This document shows positions 51,956 to 62,098 of a stretch of 64,000 nucleotides of DNA, in pieces. A model generated the notes under the pieces. That model saw nothing but the letters and a program-made list of their open reading frames with translations, did not search any database and had not been told where the DNA came from. The DNA is taken from positions 291,602-355,601 of the forward strand of contig NZ_OBMJ01000003.1 in the NCBI RefSeq assembly GCF_900199205.1. The letters are read 5' to 3'. The translations under genes were made by a program, and so were the position numbers. The stretch's first letter is position 1. Each line of letters opens with the position of its first letter. The DNA comes from Streptomyces sp. 1331.2. Lineage in GTDB: Bacteria > Actinomycetota > Actinomycetes > Streptomycetales > Streptomycetaceae.

Positions 51956-52474
51956 TCAGCCGGTGACGGTGAGTTCGACGAGGCTGGTCGGGGCGCTGCC
52001 GGTGCCTTCGCCGGTGGCCTTGAAGCCGTCCTTGGGGATGTCGAGGGTCTGGGTGGCGGTGCCGGCGGTGAGGCCGGCCCGGATGGCGCGGCCGGTGGTC
52101 TGGAGGGCGAATACGTCGGGCAGTTGCAGGGTGAGTGAGCCTGTGGTGCCGTCGGCGGTGAAGCAGATCTTGTTGTCCGGGTTGCCCGGGGCGCGGGTCC
52201 AGATCTGGATCTGGGTGGGCTTGGTGCAGTTGGTGAGCAGGATGTGTCCGTCGCCGCGTATGAGTTTGACGCGGGTGATGGTTGCGGCGTCGGGGTAGCT
52301 GAAGTCTTCGACGGCGGGGGGTGCGGTGGAGTTGTCGGCGGGCGGTGTGGTGTCGGCCGCGGCGAGTGCGGTCGCGCCGAGGAGGGCTGCGGTGGTCGCG
52401 GCGAGGGCGGCCGTCCATCGGCGGGCGGTGGTGCGGCCGGTCGTCTTCGCCGTGCGCGGGGGGTTGTGGGTCAC
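51956..52474 (-). CDS. Secreted protein, first of a paralogous pair (172 aa)
   Basis: GTG 52474 with GGAG upstream; Sec signal (RRWTAALAATTAALLGATAL) cleaved after ALA or AAA. The mature region starts PPADNSTAPPAVEDFSYPDA, then ITRVKLIRGDGHILLTNCTK and DNKICFTADGTTG, with two Cys likely joined, and a beta-rich C-terminus ending SLVELTVTG. The sister gene at 52515 shares the PADNSTAPPAVEDF block, the RGDGHILL strand and both Cys. The two and the pseudo-protease lie tandem on the minus strand within 100 bp. Function unknown. Confidence 0.8.
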   Translation of the reverse strand: MTHNPPRTAKTTGRTTARRWTAALAATTAALLGATALAAADTTPPADNSTAPPAVEDFSYPDAATITRVKLIRGDGHILLTNCTKPTQIQIWTRAPGNPDNKICFTADGTTGSLTLQLPDVFALQTTGRAIRAGLTAGTATQTLDIPKDGFKATGEGTGSAPTSLVELTVTG

Positions 52475-52514
52475 CTGGGCTCCTGGGGGGAGGGTGAGCG
52501 GGTGCCGGCGGTGG

Positions 52515-53009
52515 TCAGCCGATGATCCGCAGTTCGAGGAGGGCTGCGGGCTTGCCGGTGCCGGTGCCGCTGCCGATCCCGACGCTGGCGCCGCCGGGGC
52601 CCTTGGCGATGTCGATGGTCTGGGAGACGCCTTCGCTGGTGAGTTTGGCGCTGACTGCGTAGTCGTCCGTGCGGATCCGGATGACGTTCGGCACTTCCAG
52701 GGCGAGGTAGCCGGTGTTGGTGGTGGCGCGGAAGCAGATCTGGTTGCCGCTCTCGTTGGGCAGGTCCATGCTCAGGACCTTGATCTGGTCGTCGACGGCG
52801 CAGTCCGACAGCAGGATGTGGCCGTCGCCGCGCAGCAGCTTGACGTTGCTGTAGGGGGCCGGGCCGGGGTAGGTGAAGTCCTCGACCGCGGGCGGTGCGG
52901 TGGAGTTGTCCGCGGGGGTGCCCTCGGCCGAGGCGAGCGCGGTGGCGCCGAGCGTGGTCGCCACCGCGACGGCGCCGGCGGCGATCCACCGGGACACGTG
53001 CTTTGCCAT
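52515..53009 (-). CDS. Secreted protein, second of a paralogous pair (164 aa)
   Basis: ATG 53009, GAGGAAT upstream, Sec signal (WIAAGAVAVATTLGATALAS) with cleavage after ASA. Mature part: PADNSTAPPAVEDFTYPGPA, NVKLLRGDGHILLSDCAVDD, NQICFRATTNTGYLALEVP, and a C-terminal Gly-Gly-rich strand ending ALLELRIIG. It is the first gene of the minus-strand set reading away from the toxin and may share control with it through the A/T-rich gap 53010-53432. No known domain. Confidence 0.8.
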   Translation of the reverse strand: MAKHVSRWIAAGAVAVATTLGATALASAEGTPADNSTAPPAVEDFTYPGPAPYSNVKLLRGDGHILLSDCAVDDQIKVLSMDLPNESGNQICFRATTNTGYLALEVPNVIRIRTDDYAVSAKLTSEGVSQTIDIAKGPGGASVGIGSGTGTGKPAALLELRIIG

Positions 53010-53432
53010 GACTATTCCTCTTCGTTCATCTCGTGTTGCCCGTTGGGCGGGTCCTCGGAATGCGGTGAACCGACCTGGACGGCAGGCGGACCGACTCGCT
53101 GGGACGGCGCGTCAAGGGGGGTGGAGGACACCTCGGAACGATCGCTTCGCCACCCCCGGCGATCACAACGGAATCCGGGCCATCGAACCAGAGAGTCTGA
53201 CATTACGCCAACTTCCGACCCGTTCTGAGCAGGCACTATGTCACGTTTTCGAACAGCCTGGGCGCTTGCTGACGATGCGTCGGAATTTACTGACTATGCG
53301 CCGAGAACTGTTGTTCATTTCTCTTCCTTTACTCCCCAACCTCGTGACTTCGTACGCTTTCTGTTGTGGCGTGATCTGCCGGTAAGCTCCGCTGCGGCCT
53401 TATTCGGCCGACATCGACAGTGGAGGTTCCTG
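53010..53432. promoter_or_regulatory. A/T-rich divergent promoter region
   Basis: 423 bp between the secreted pair and the toxin gene. From 53240 to 53395 the base composition is clearly lower in GC than anywhere near it (runs such as GGAATTTACTGACTATGCG and TTGTTCATTTCTCTTCC), a sign of regulatory or acquired DNA. The frame of the toxin extends upstream through it without a good start. Individual promoter boxes cannot be fixed by eye. Confidence 0.5.
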
Positions 53433-56400
53433 GTGCGTCATCCGATATCCCGTTCACGCCGGCGAGGGGGGAGGGGAAGGCCGCCGCTGTTGGGCAGGCT
53501 TTCCCTGGGCCTGTTGCCGCTCGCGCTGGTGACGGGTCTGGTGGGGACGGGGCTGCCGAACGCCGTCGCTGCCGAGCCGACCGGCGGGCAGGTGCAGCAG
53601 CCGAGCGACCGCGAGCGGGCGCTGCAGGCGTGGCTCAAGGGCGGGCCGAGCGTGCACACGCTGGCGGAGTCGGCGCTGGCCGGGTCCGACCAGGACGTGA
53701 AGCGGTTCCTGGACAGTGATCTGGCCGGTGCGCAGCATGCGGATGATCTGCTGGCTGCCACCCAGATCGCGAGTCTGGGTGGTCCGAAGGTCCGTGAGGC
53801 GGCGGGCAAGGCGCTCGACGGCACCGCCGCCGAACTGCAGACCTTCCTGCAGAGCGGCTGGCAGTTGCCGCTGGATGCCGATCGCCGGCTGTGGATCACG
53901 CGGATCGCGGATCCTGCGCTGGGTGCGGGTCGGGGTGTGCAGGCGGCGGCCGATACGGCGTTGCGTGGCAGCAGTGACGACCTTCAGCGGTTCCTGACGG
54001 AGGGGCAGTTCGCGGCGAAGGACGCGGACGACCGGGTGAAGCTGGTCCAGGTCCTGAGTGCGGGTGGTGCGAACACGCAGGCCGCGGCGCGGGCGGCGTT
54101 GAACGGCTCGATCGAGGACGTCCGGGACTTCCTGACGGTCGGACAGTACATCGCGCAGAACCGCGACATGGAACGCGCGAGCATCGCACAGCTGGCCCAG
54201 CAGGCCAAGGACGCGGGCGCGCAGGCCGCCGCCGAGACGGCTGCGGCGGTGGAGGCCAAGGACAAGGCCGTTGCGAACTCGCAGCTGGCGAAGGACGATG
54301 CCGCGCGGGCGGCGGCCGAGACGCAGGCCGCGGGCAGTGACACCGCCAAGGCCACCGCGGCCGCCAACAACGCGGCCACGGCGGCGGAGCGGGCCGGGCA
54401 GGCCGCGCAGACCGCGATCACCGCGGCGCGTTCGGCCAACGCCTCCGCCCGCGCGGCGGCGTATGCGGCCTCCAACGCGGCGGCTGCCGCGGCGGGTGCG
54501 CAGCGGGCTGCTGCCAATGCTCGTACGGCTGCTGCGGCTGCGGCGGGTGATGCGGGCAAGGCGCATGAGGCGCGGGTGGCGGCGGATGCGGCGGATGCGG
54601 CGGCGAAGATCGCTGCGGATGCGCAGGCCACGCTGGTGGAGGCGAACAAGGCTGCGGCGAGCAGCAAGGATGCCGCCGGGGCTGCGCTCAGTGCCAGGGG
54701 TAATGCGGATGCGGCGGCGGGTTCGGCCGATCAGGCCGGGGCGTATGCCGACAGTGCGGGCGGTCAGTCCGTGAAGGCCAAGCGGGCGGCGGAGGCGACG
54801 CGTCGTCAGGCCGCGGAGGCCGGACGTGCCGCCACCGCGTCGCAGAAGCTGGCCGAGGAGGCCGCCGGTCAGGCCGATGCCGCGAGGACGCTGCTGGTCT
54901 CTGCGGCCGCACACGCCAGTGCGGCGGCGCAGGCAGCGCGGGACGCGGCGGACCACGCGGGGCAGAGCGCCAACGCCGCGCAGGAGTCCACCGACCACGC
55001 CAACGCCGCCTCCGGCTTCGCCGGGGACGCGCAGACCGCCGTCGACAAGGCCGGTGCCGTCCAGGACCTGGCCCGCCGCACCGAGGCGGAGGACCTGGCC
55101 AACCGGAGCGGGGCCGCGATCGAGACCGCGCGCAAGGCCCGCGCCGACGAGAGCGACAAGCAGGCCGAGACGAACAGGCCCGCCAGCAGGTCCAGAACGC
55201 CCGCGCCGAGGCCGACCGCCTCGCCCAGGCCGTCAACCAGCCCGGCACCACCCCCCAGGAGGTCGCCACCGACGGCCGCAAACTCGCCCTCCTCTCCCGC
55301 AAGATCTCCGGATCCTGGGGAGAAGCAGCCGCCGAAGCCGCCCTGACCGGCAACGACACCGCCGTCTTCGCCTACCTCAAAACCGGCCGCAAGGCCGCCG
55401 AGGAGCACGACGCACAGGATCGCGCCACCCAGATCTACCAGGACGACGAGAACCCGGCCGTTCGCACGGCGGCCTACACCGCCCTCCAAGGTGACGCGGC
55501 GAAGATCGGCGCGTTCCTGAACAGCGGCCAGTACGAGGCCGCGGCGCCCAACAACCGGCTGACGATCACCCGCCTCCTCGACAAGGCCGGCCCCGCCGTC
55601 AAGACCGCCGGCGACACCGCGCTGCGCACCAACACCCCCGAAGCGCTGCGCGACTTCCTCGACAAGGGCCTCACCGACGCCCAGGCCGCCGACGACCGCC
55701 TCACCGCGACCCGGCTCGCCGACGCCCCCGACAACGAACCCGAACTCAAGGCCGCCGCACGGATCGCCCTCGAAGGCCCCGCCGTCAAACTGCGTGCCTT
55801 CGTCGCCGCAGGCCAGTACACCGCCCAGCAGAAGGACCGCCTCACCGCCGTCCACGTCGCGGACGTCACCGGCCTGATCGCCCAGGCCAGCGCGGCCGCC
55901 GCCACCGCCCAGAAGAACGCGGCCGAAGCCCAGCGCGTCGCCGCCCTCGCCCGCGGCGCCGCAAGCGAAGCCGCCGGCTACGCCGGCAACGCCCAGCAGT
56001 CCGCGAACACCGCCGCCGACCAGGTCACCAAGGCCCAGGCCGCCGCCGACGCCGCCCAGACCAGCGCCACCAACGCCGCCCAGTCCGCCAAGAACGCCAA
56101 CGCCGCCGCCGGCTCAGCCCGGCACGACGCCGCTCTAGCGACGTACTCCGCCCAGCGGGCGGCACAGTCGGCGAGCGCGGCCCGACGCTCCGCGTCCGAT
56201 GCGTACAGCTCCGCTGCGTCGGCACGGGCTTCGGCCGAAGCCGCGGGCAAGGACGCCACGGCCGCCCAGGCCGCCGCCGACGACGCGTTCGGCACCTACG
56301 AGGCCAGGCACGAAGCCGAGGAGAAGGCCAAGCGCGAGGCCATGGAAGCGGCACGCGCGGAAGCGGACCGACTGCGCAAGCAGGAAGCCGCCGATCAGAA

Positions 56401-57625
56401 GGCCGCCGACGAGCAGAAGGCCAAGGAGAAGGACTCCCAGGTCTCGGCGATCGAGGAGGAGATCAAGAAGGAGAAGGAGGACAGCGAGACCGTCAGCGCC
56501 ATCTACCACCTGTTCTCCGAGAGCATCCACCTCACCCTCGACATCATCGGGGGCGCGGGCGGGGTCATCGCCCCCGGCCTCGCCGACATCGCCGACCTGA
56601 TCAACTGCGCCTACTACGCCGTCGAAGGCCGCACCGCCGACGCCATCACCTCCTGCATCGGCGCGATCCCCTTCATCGGTGACGGCGCGGCCGTCGCCAA
56701 GCTCGCCCAGTGGGCCAAGAAGTTCGGCTCCTGGGGCGAGAAGGCCGTCACGTTCATCAAGAAGCTGGTCACTCGGATCCCTCCGAGCTGCCCCTCGCCG
56801 AACAGCTTCCCGGCCGGCACCCCGGTCCTCATGGGCGACGGCAGCCACAAGCCCATCGAGACCATCAGGGTCGGCGACACCGTCCTGGCCACTGACCCGC
56901 TCACGGGGCAGAGCGCGGGCCAAAAGGTCGACGCCACCATCTACACCCCCGACGACCGCCAGTTCACGGACGTGACCCTGGCCGACGGCGGTTCGCTCAC
57001 CTCCACCAGCAGCCACCGCTTCTGGAACGCCTCCGAGCGGGCCTGGGCCGACGCCTCGCGTCTGCGGGCCGGGGACTCCCTGCTGACCCCCTCCGGGCAG
57101 CAGGCGACGATCAGTGCGACCCGGCAGTGGGAGGGCCTGCAGGCCGCCTACAACCTCACCGTCGCCGACCTGCACACGTACTACGTGCTGGCGGGCGACA
57201 CCCCGGTCCTCGTCCACAACAACAACTGCGCCGTCACAGCGGTCGCCCTCGGCTACCAGGCGGCCGGTACCGCCAAGTGGGCTGAGGGTCTCGGGTTCAC
57301 CCACTTCATGAAGCCGGAGTTCGAGAAGACCTGGCGGGGATACGTCAAGAGCGCCATCGACGACCCCAAGATCGACATCCACGTCAACATGAAGGAATTC
57401 GAGGGCGACTTCGAGCAGATGGCCGTGACCGGCCTCGGGGGCTCGGCAGCGGGGGCCAAGGCCACCCAGGAGGAGATGTCGTGGATCGCCCGGGCCGTGA
57501 TCGGCGAGAGGGTGCCGTGGAGTAAGTTCAAGTTCTACGACAAGGACGGAAAGTTGATCAGCGTCCCGGAACCGAAGTGGCAGGAAGCCAAATGGCAGAA
57601 GGCCTGGATCTTCGAGTGGGCCTGA
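53433..57625 (+). pseudogene. ALF-repeat/HINT polymorphic toxin, one base short in mid-gene
   Basis: About 1,400 residues if one G is restored near 55172 (GACG for GACGG, between QAE and QARQQVQNAR). GTG 53433 has GGAGG six bases upstream. Order: a Sec signal (LLGRLSLGLLPLALVTGLVG); five ALF-type helical repeats (ALRGSSDDLQRFLTEGQFAA style) from 53600 to 54170; a very Ala-rich coiled coil to 55100; after the shift another ALF set (ALEGPAVKLRAFVAAGQYTA) and coiled coil; a short hydrophobic region; a pretoxin-HINT autoprotease (FPAGTPVLMGDGSHKPIETI, TSSHRFWNASERAW, DTPVLVHNN) at about 56780-57220; and a 130-residue C-terminal toxin (GFTHFMKPEFEKTWRGYVKS ... WQKAWIFEWA). The activity of the tail is not recognisable; it resembles an unnamed polymorphic-toxin class. 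Secreted contact weapon. Confidence 0.82.
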
Positions 57626-57660
57626 CCCCGGGCTGACCGGCCCTCGGGCCGACTCCCCCG

Positions 57661-57706
57661 CGGCCGGTGGGGCTGCCGCTTTCCACGGCGGCCGCCCCAC
57701 CGGCCG
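57661..57706 (+). terminator. Hairpin between toxin and immunity genes
   Basis: Arms CGGCCGGTGGGGC and complement flank TGCCGC/GCGGCC; it lies 36 bp past the toxin stop, so part of the transcript may end before the immunity gene. Confidence 0.55.
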
Positions 57707-57749
57707 GTCATTTCGTGTGCGAGTACAGGTGGAAAGGACCAACTCTTCT

Positions 57750-58458
57750 ATGAACGACGTGATCGGCGGCCTCCCGTCGGGCTTCTCCGATTACTATCCG
57801 GAGCTCGCCCGCTACGGGGGTCTCACGGCCGCGTTCCTCGCGACCGCGGCCGAGCACGGCATCGACCTCGGCGACGAGTTGCGTGCTCCCGAGCCCGACT
57901 GGACGCCGACGGCCGCACAGTTTCGACTCGCCGCGAGGAACGATGTGGGTGAACCTGTGGCTCGAAGAACGCGGGTTCAGCATCAAGCTGGGCAACAGCC
58001 GCGGAGGACACCCCTGGGCCGAAGGCGCGACCCCGGACATCGCCGAGGCCGCCGGGGTGCTCGCGGCATGGAAGCACGGCGCGACCCTCACCGAGCTTTC
58101 CGAGCGATTCCCGTTCATGACGTACACCAGGCTTAGCCAGGGGTACGAGGACGGGAATCCGGAAGCCGTGATGTGGGATCTGCAAATCGGCGACCCGAAG
58201 TTCGAGGAGTACCGGGACCTCCTCATCGCACTGCGCGCCGAGCCGCAGCTCGCGCGGATGTTCCCGTTCTTCTCGATGTGGACGCTGCGGCTGGCGAAGG
58301 ACGCCTACCGCGAAGAGCCGGGCGAACTGCTGATCCGGCAACAGGACGACGGCTCCTACCTCCTGTGGTCCTCTTCGGAAACCGAGGAGGACCAGCGGGA
58401 GTTCCGCCGGCTCGACGACCTGGTCGCCGCCGCAGCCGCCCTGCGGAACACCCTCTGA
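57750..58458 (+). pseudogene. Probable immunity protein for the toxin, frame-disrupted
   Basis: About 235 residues if corrected. ATG 57750 (GGAAAGGA upstream) gives NDVIGGLPSGFSDYYPELAR, GGLTAAFLATAAEHGIDLGD and PEPDWTPTAAQ. At 57921-57923 three T residues stand where two keep the frame. The continuation is FDSPRGTMWVNLWLEERGFS, IKLGNSRGGHPWAEG, FPFMTYTRLSQGYEDGNPEA and an acidic end. Soluble, acidic, no known domain. It follows the toxin directly and ends in a strong hairpin, the standard position for an immunity gene. If the shift is real, the cell would be unprotected, which is unlikely unless the toxin is dead too. Confidence 0.65.
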
Positions 58459-58463
58459 GCCAC

Positions 58464-58502
58464 CGGATACGGCCTCCGCCTCACGGGCGGAGGCCGTATC
58501 CG
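58464..58502 (+). terminator. Strong hairpin after the immunity gene
   Basis: Perfect 17-bp arms (CGGATACGGCCTCCGCC and complement), five-base loop, six bases after the stop at 58458. Confidence 0.8.
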
Positions 58503-58512
58503 TGTTCCCCTA

Positions 58513-58783
58513 GGGCTGCTCCCAGTGGATGCGGCGCAGCCCGAGGTCGTCCAGCAGGTACGTCGCGTCGTCCCGGCGGATCGCATCGGTCGCGGCGATT
58601 GCTTCCAGAACACCTGAGCCGCGCCGCCGCACGCCCGGGGTGAGGCGATGGGGCGGCGCGGCTCGCGGGGGCGGGCGTCAGAAGCTGGTGAGGCCGAGCT
58701 GCTGGACGCCGCCGGCCGGGTCGGTCCAGGCGCCGGCGAGACCGCCGTCCTCGACCACCGCATGACCGTCCGTCGTCAGGACA
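58513..58783 (-). pseudogene. Two gene-end remnants on the minus strand
   Basis: Within the 390-bp gap before the lyase gene two short minus-strand ends look coding. One reads GVLEAIAATDAIRRDDATYL then LDDLGLRRIHWEQP, ending at TAG 58513. The other reads GVLTTDGHAVVEDGGLAGAW then TDPAGGVQQLGLTSF, ending at TGA near 58680. Neither has a start. They may be tails of deleted genes; families unknown. Confidence 0.3.
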
Positions 58784-58894
58784 CCCACCCGACCCGCCCC
58801 TGATCCAGCTCGAAGGGGGTCGTATCCCGGGGGGGGGCGGAGGCAGTCCGTGGAGCCGCCCGTGGCTGGGGCGGCTCCACCTGGTGTGCCGGGC

Positions 58895-60597
58895 TCAGGT
58901 GAGCAGTTCGACGCAGTCGTAGGCGAAACCGGGGCTGAGGAACTGCGAGCCGCTGCTGCCGGAGACGACGGTGATGGTGAGCGTGTTGGTGCCGGGCCGA
59001 AGGGCGGAGGCGGGGACGGTGAAGGCGTAGGTGTGGTTGTTGCCGCGGTAGGAGCCGACCGTGAGCGAGCGGGTGCTCGGTTCGGGGTGGGGCTGGGGGA
59101 CGGGTGAGGTCCAGTCGTTGAGCCGGATCCGGGGGCGGGCGTTGAGGAAGGCGGTGGTGACGCCGATGTTGAGGGTGCGCGGTTGGGCGGCCTGCTCTGC
59201 CGTCAGGTCGAAGGTGACCCTCCTGCCGTCGTTGACGTCCCGCCACTGATAGGCGGGGAAGTCGGCGTCCCTGGACCGGCCCACGGTGAAGTCGCCGGTC
59301 CACGGCTCGGCGCGCACGTCCGAGGGGTGTGCGTGGGTGACCAGGTCGGCATTGCGGAAGCCCGCCGGGTACCGTCCCAGCGGCCGATGCGCCAGATCGC
59401 CGGAGCCTGACCCGGGTCGTCGGCGGGGGTGAGGCCGATGGTGTGCAGGGCGGTGGTGCTGCCGGGCCCGACCGTCACGGAGCCGGTGCGGACGGCGAGT
59501 TCGCCCTGGTAGACGGTCCAGGTGTAGTCGCCGGGCAGCATCCGGCGGGCGATGTACGCGCCGCGGCCCCGGTTCGGCGGTCGCCCAGTACTGCGCGTCG
59601 TCGTTGGCGAACCCGACGGTGTAGGCGAGCGCCGGGTTGCGACCCGAGATGCCCACCCCGGCCACGGCTCCGCGGTCGCCGTCGCCGACCCAGCCGTCCA
59701 GGCCGAGCCCGTCCACCCACGAGGTGTCGATGCGGTCGTGCCACAGCTCCGATGAGGGTGCGCCGCCGTCGGTGAAGGCGAGCACGTACGGCCCCTGGAG
59801 GCCGAAGCGCATCGGCTCGGTCTGGTTCTCGCCGTAGTAGAGGATCTCGTACAGGCCCGCGCCGTTGTCGTACGAGTGGCGCATCAGGGAGCGGTAGAAC
59901 GGTCCGCCGGACGCTTTCTCGTGGTTGCTGCGCACCATCCACAGACCGACGCCGGGCTTGCTCCAGCCCACGTACCGGTAGTCGACGACCCGTTGGTTGG
60001 AGTAGTGCTTGGACCGGGTGGTGCCGTCGGGTCGGCGACGCACGTCCTGGGCCTCGATGAGGACGTCCCGGGTGGCGTCCCAGGAGTCGGGGTTGTCATT
60101 GGGGAAGAGGCCGGGGCGGACCCGCACGATGTAGCGGGTGACGGTGATCGAGTCGTCCGCCTTGTCGGTCCACAGATAGACGTTGTTCTCGCCCTGGCGT
60201 GCGGCGTAGTAGTGGCGCAGGGTGCCGTGGACCACGCTGATCAGGATGGTCCGGTCGAGCCGGGCGATGCTCACCGCGGACGGGCCGAGGCCGGACTCGA
60301 CCTGGGAGTTCTGCCCGTTGTAGCCCTGGTACTCGACGCCCCGGTAGACCAGGGAGGTCAGGTCGCCGGTGCTCCTGCTGACCCGGAAGATCAGGTCGGC
60401 GCCGGTGTGCACGGTGTACTCGCGGCCGTCGTCGGTGTAGCCGAACGTGCCACTCGCCGTGCTGCTCGCCGTGCTGCTCGCCGCGGTGGCGGCCTGTGCG
60501 CCGGACGGGCCGGCGCCGACGCCGCCCCGCCCAGGGCGATGCTCGCCGCCCCGGCCCGGAACAGGAACCGGCGGCGGCTTGGACGATGCTTGCTCAT
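58895..60597 (-). pseudogene. Rhamnogalacturonan lyase (PL4-like), three frameshifts as read
   Basis: About 565 residues when joined. ATG 60597 begins a twin-arginine signal (SKHRPSRRRFLFRAGAASIA). The catalytic beta-sandwich follows: FGYTDDGREYTVHTGADLIF, YRGVEYQGYNGQNSQVESGL, VVHGTLRHYYAARQGENNVY, then KHYSNQRVVDYRYVGWSKPG and RSNHEKASGGPFYRSLMRHS. Next are a fibronectin-like part (MLPGDYTWTVYQGELAVRTG) and a C-terminal CBM-like domain (ADLVTHAHPSDVRAEPWTGD, RSLTVGSYRGNNHTYAFTVP). Frame changes lie near 60525, 59567 and 59372, the last at CCC where CCCC is expected. Extracellular, cleaves the pectin backbone by elimination. I believe the gene is intact in the organism. Confidence 0.82.
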
Positions 60598-60830
60598 GCT
60601 GCGGTGCTTCCTTTTCGACGGGACCGGTGGGCGGCCCAACCAGGGGCAGGGCCACCCGGAACGCGGCGTCGCGCTCTGCCTGTTGGTGGCCGCCCGGCCG
60701 TGAAAGGTTGCCCGCGTCGGAAAGTTTTTCCGAGCCGCGTCCGAGCCCGACCACGCCCTGGATCCTGGCGATTTCCCTGGGCGATTCCCTTGGCGAGACG
60801 GGCGTCAGGCAACGGGCGAGCTGTACGTCG

Positions 60831-60930
60831 CGACCCGGCGCGACCCGGCGCGATTCGGCGCGACCCGGCGCGACCCGGCGCGACCCGGCGCGACCCGGCG
60901 CGATTCGGTGCGATTCGGTGCGACCTTGCG
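60831..60930. repeat. 10-bp tandem repeat, ten units in register
   Basis: Units CGACCCGGCG (six), CGATTCGGCG, CGATTCGGTG (two) and CGACCTTGCG, followed by a partial copy, between the lyase and CPCC genes. The period is one DNA helical turn. The gap 60598-60989 holds no gene. Confidence 0.9.
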
Positions 60931-60989
60931 CGACCACCGGGGCGGCATGCGGGAGATCGCGTCCCCGCACGACGTGTCGTGACGGTCGA

Positions 60990-61409
60990 TCAGGAAGGCC
61001 GGCGACTCCGTCCGGCCGGCGCCGCGCGACGCCAGAACCCCGTGTCCCGATAGCGCCACCAGTACAGGGCAGTGCGATCGTCCGGCCACTCGGCCAGCTG
61101 AACCCCTCTGGGCTCGAAGCGGTCGCGCCCGGGGTCGATCGGGCGCCAGCTCGGGTCCATCGGCTCGTCGTCCTCAGGCAGGCGGACATGCTCCACAGAC
61201 CGTTCCTCGCAAGCCCCGAAGGCCCGGTAGTTCTCCTGGGCCTCGATCAGCGAAGGTCGGTTTGCTCCGCCGGAGCAGTCCGGCCAGCGAAGCTGGATCG
61301 CGTCGTCCTCCCAGAAGCAGACCGGGCAGATCTCGTACGAGCCCGGCTGCCCGTCCATGGTCAGACGGCCACAGCACACGCAGGGAAACTTCAGGGTCAC
61401 GCCCGTCAT
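60990..61409 (-). CDS. CPCC-type cysteine-rich protein
   Basis: 139 residues from ATG 61409. The N-terminal 60 residues are the CPCC domain: FPCVCCGRLTMDGQPGSYEI, CPVCFWEDDAIQLRWPDCSG, GANRPSLIEAQENYRAFGAC. The Cys pairs should bind zinc. The rest is an acidic then Arg-rich tail (DEPMDPSWRPIDPGRDRFEP, TALYWWRYRDTGFWRR). CPCC proteins are widespread singletons, sometimes in toxin/immunity loci. There is no toxin beside it here. The start is tentative: ribosome site weak; GTG at 61400 is an alternative. Confidence 0.75.
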   Translation of the reverse strand: MTGVTLKFPCVCCGRLTMDGQPGSYEICPVCFWEDDAIQLRWPDCSGGANRPSLIEAQENYRAFGACEERSVEHVRLPEDDEPMDPSWRPIDPGRDRFEPRGVQLAEWPDDRTALYWWRYRDTGFWRRAAPAGRSRRPS

Positions 61410-61618
61410 CCTGGCCCATCTCACCGAGAGGCCCAACTGGTTTCCCGGGGTTGCCGGCGAGACCCGCGTCCGGGGGCGTTCCACGGATCCGGCACCGGCA
61501 CGTCCCACCTGCTGATCACCCTGGGCGCCGAGGCCGGAACGTGACCGAGTCTGTTGACCCCACCTATGAAGACGCCGGCCGTGGCAGAATGCCGACATGA
61601 TTCTGCTCCGAAAGGGCG

Positions 61619-62098
61619 ATGCCGCGTAGGCGCCCGAAGGCTGTCCGCGCCGAGCGGTGGCGGCCACGCAAGCACGTGCCGGTCCGTCGGATTCCGAGCG
61701 TAGCCGCTCGAACCCGAGCAGCGGTGCGTCGTGTTGAGGACGAATACCTGTGGCCGAACGCCGTTGCTGATGCTCTGAGCCGGTTCGAATGGGCTTTCAG
61801 GCAGCCGGGACGATATCTGACCGGCCCGGGTGAGAGTCCTGGCATCGAGATCGAAGACGGCCGAGACAATCTGGAAGTGGCCCTACGGCGCCTTCCGAGA
61901 GGAGCCCGGTCTGACCTGGGCCGCTTGGTGGAGCGGATCGACGTCGAGTTCGAGCGGCGCACTCTTCCGAACCCTGGTTCGGTGAGCGAGTGGACGGCGG
62001 GCCGCTGGTGGTGTGGCGCATTCGGGAACGGTGACACCGGCGGTCAGGAGCCCTTGGCGGGCGGCCTGTTGGCAGGCTTGGTCGTGACGAGACGGTAG
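61619..62098 (+). CDS. Hypothetical protein (159 aa)
   Basis: Basic N-terminus (MPRRRPKAVRAERWRPRKHV) and a helical acidic middle: VRRVEDEYLWPNAVADALSR, FEWAFRQPGRYLTGPGESPG, LEVALRRLPRGARSDLGRLV, ERIDVEFERRTLPNPGSVSE. The amphipathic spacing supports real coding; no family recognised. GAAAGGGCG lies just before ATG 61619. The tail beyond about residue 135 (GGLLAGLVVTRR) is less certain. Gaps of about 200 bp on both sides show no other gene. Confidence 0.5.
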   Translation: MPRRRPKAVRAERWRPRKHVPVRRIPSVAARTRAAVRRVEDEYLWPNAVADALSRFEWAFRQPGRYLTGPGESPGIEIEDGRDNLEVALRRLPRGARSDLGRLVERIDVEFERRTLPNPGSVSEWTAGRWWCGAFGNGDTGGQEPLAGGLLAGLVVTRR

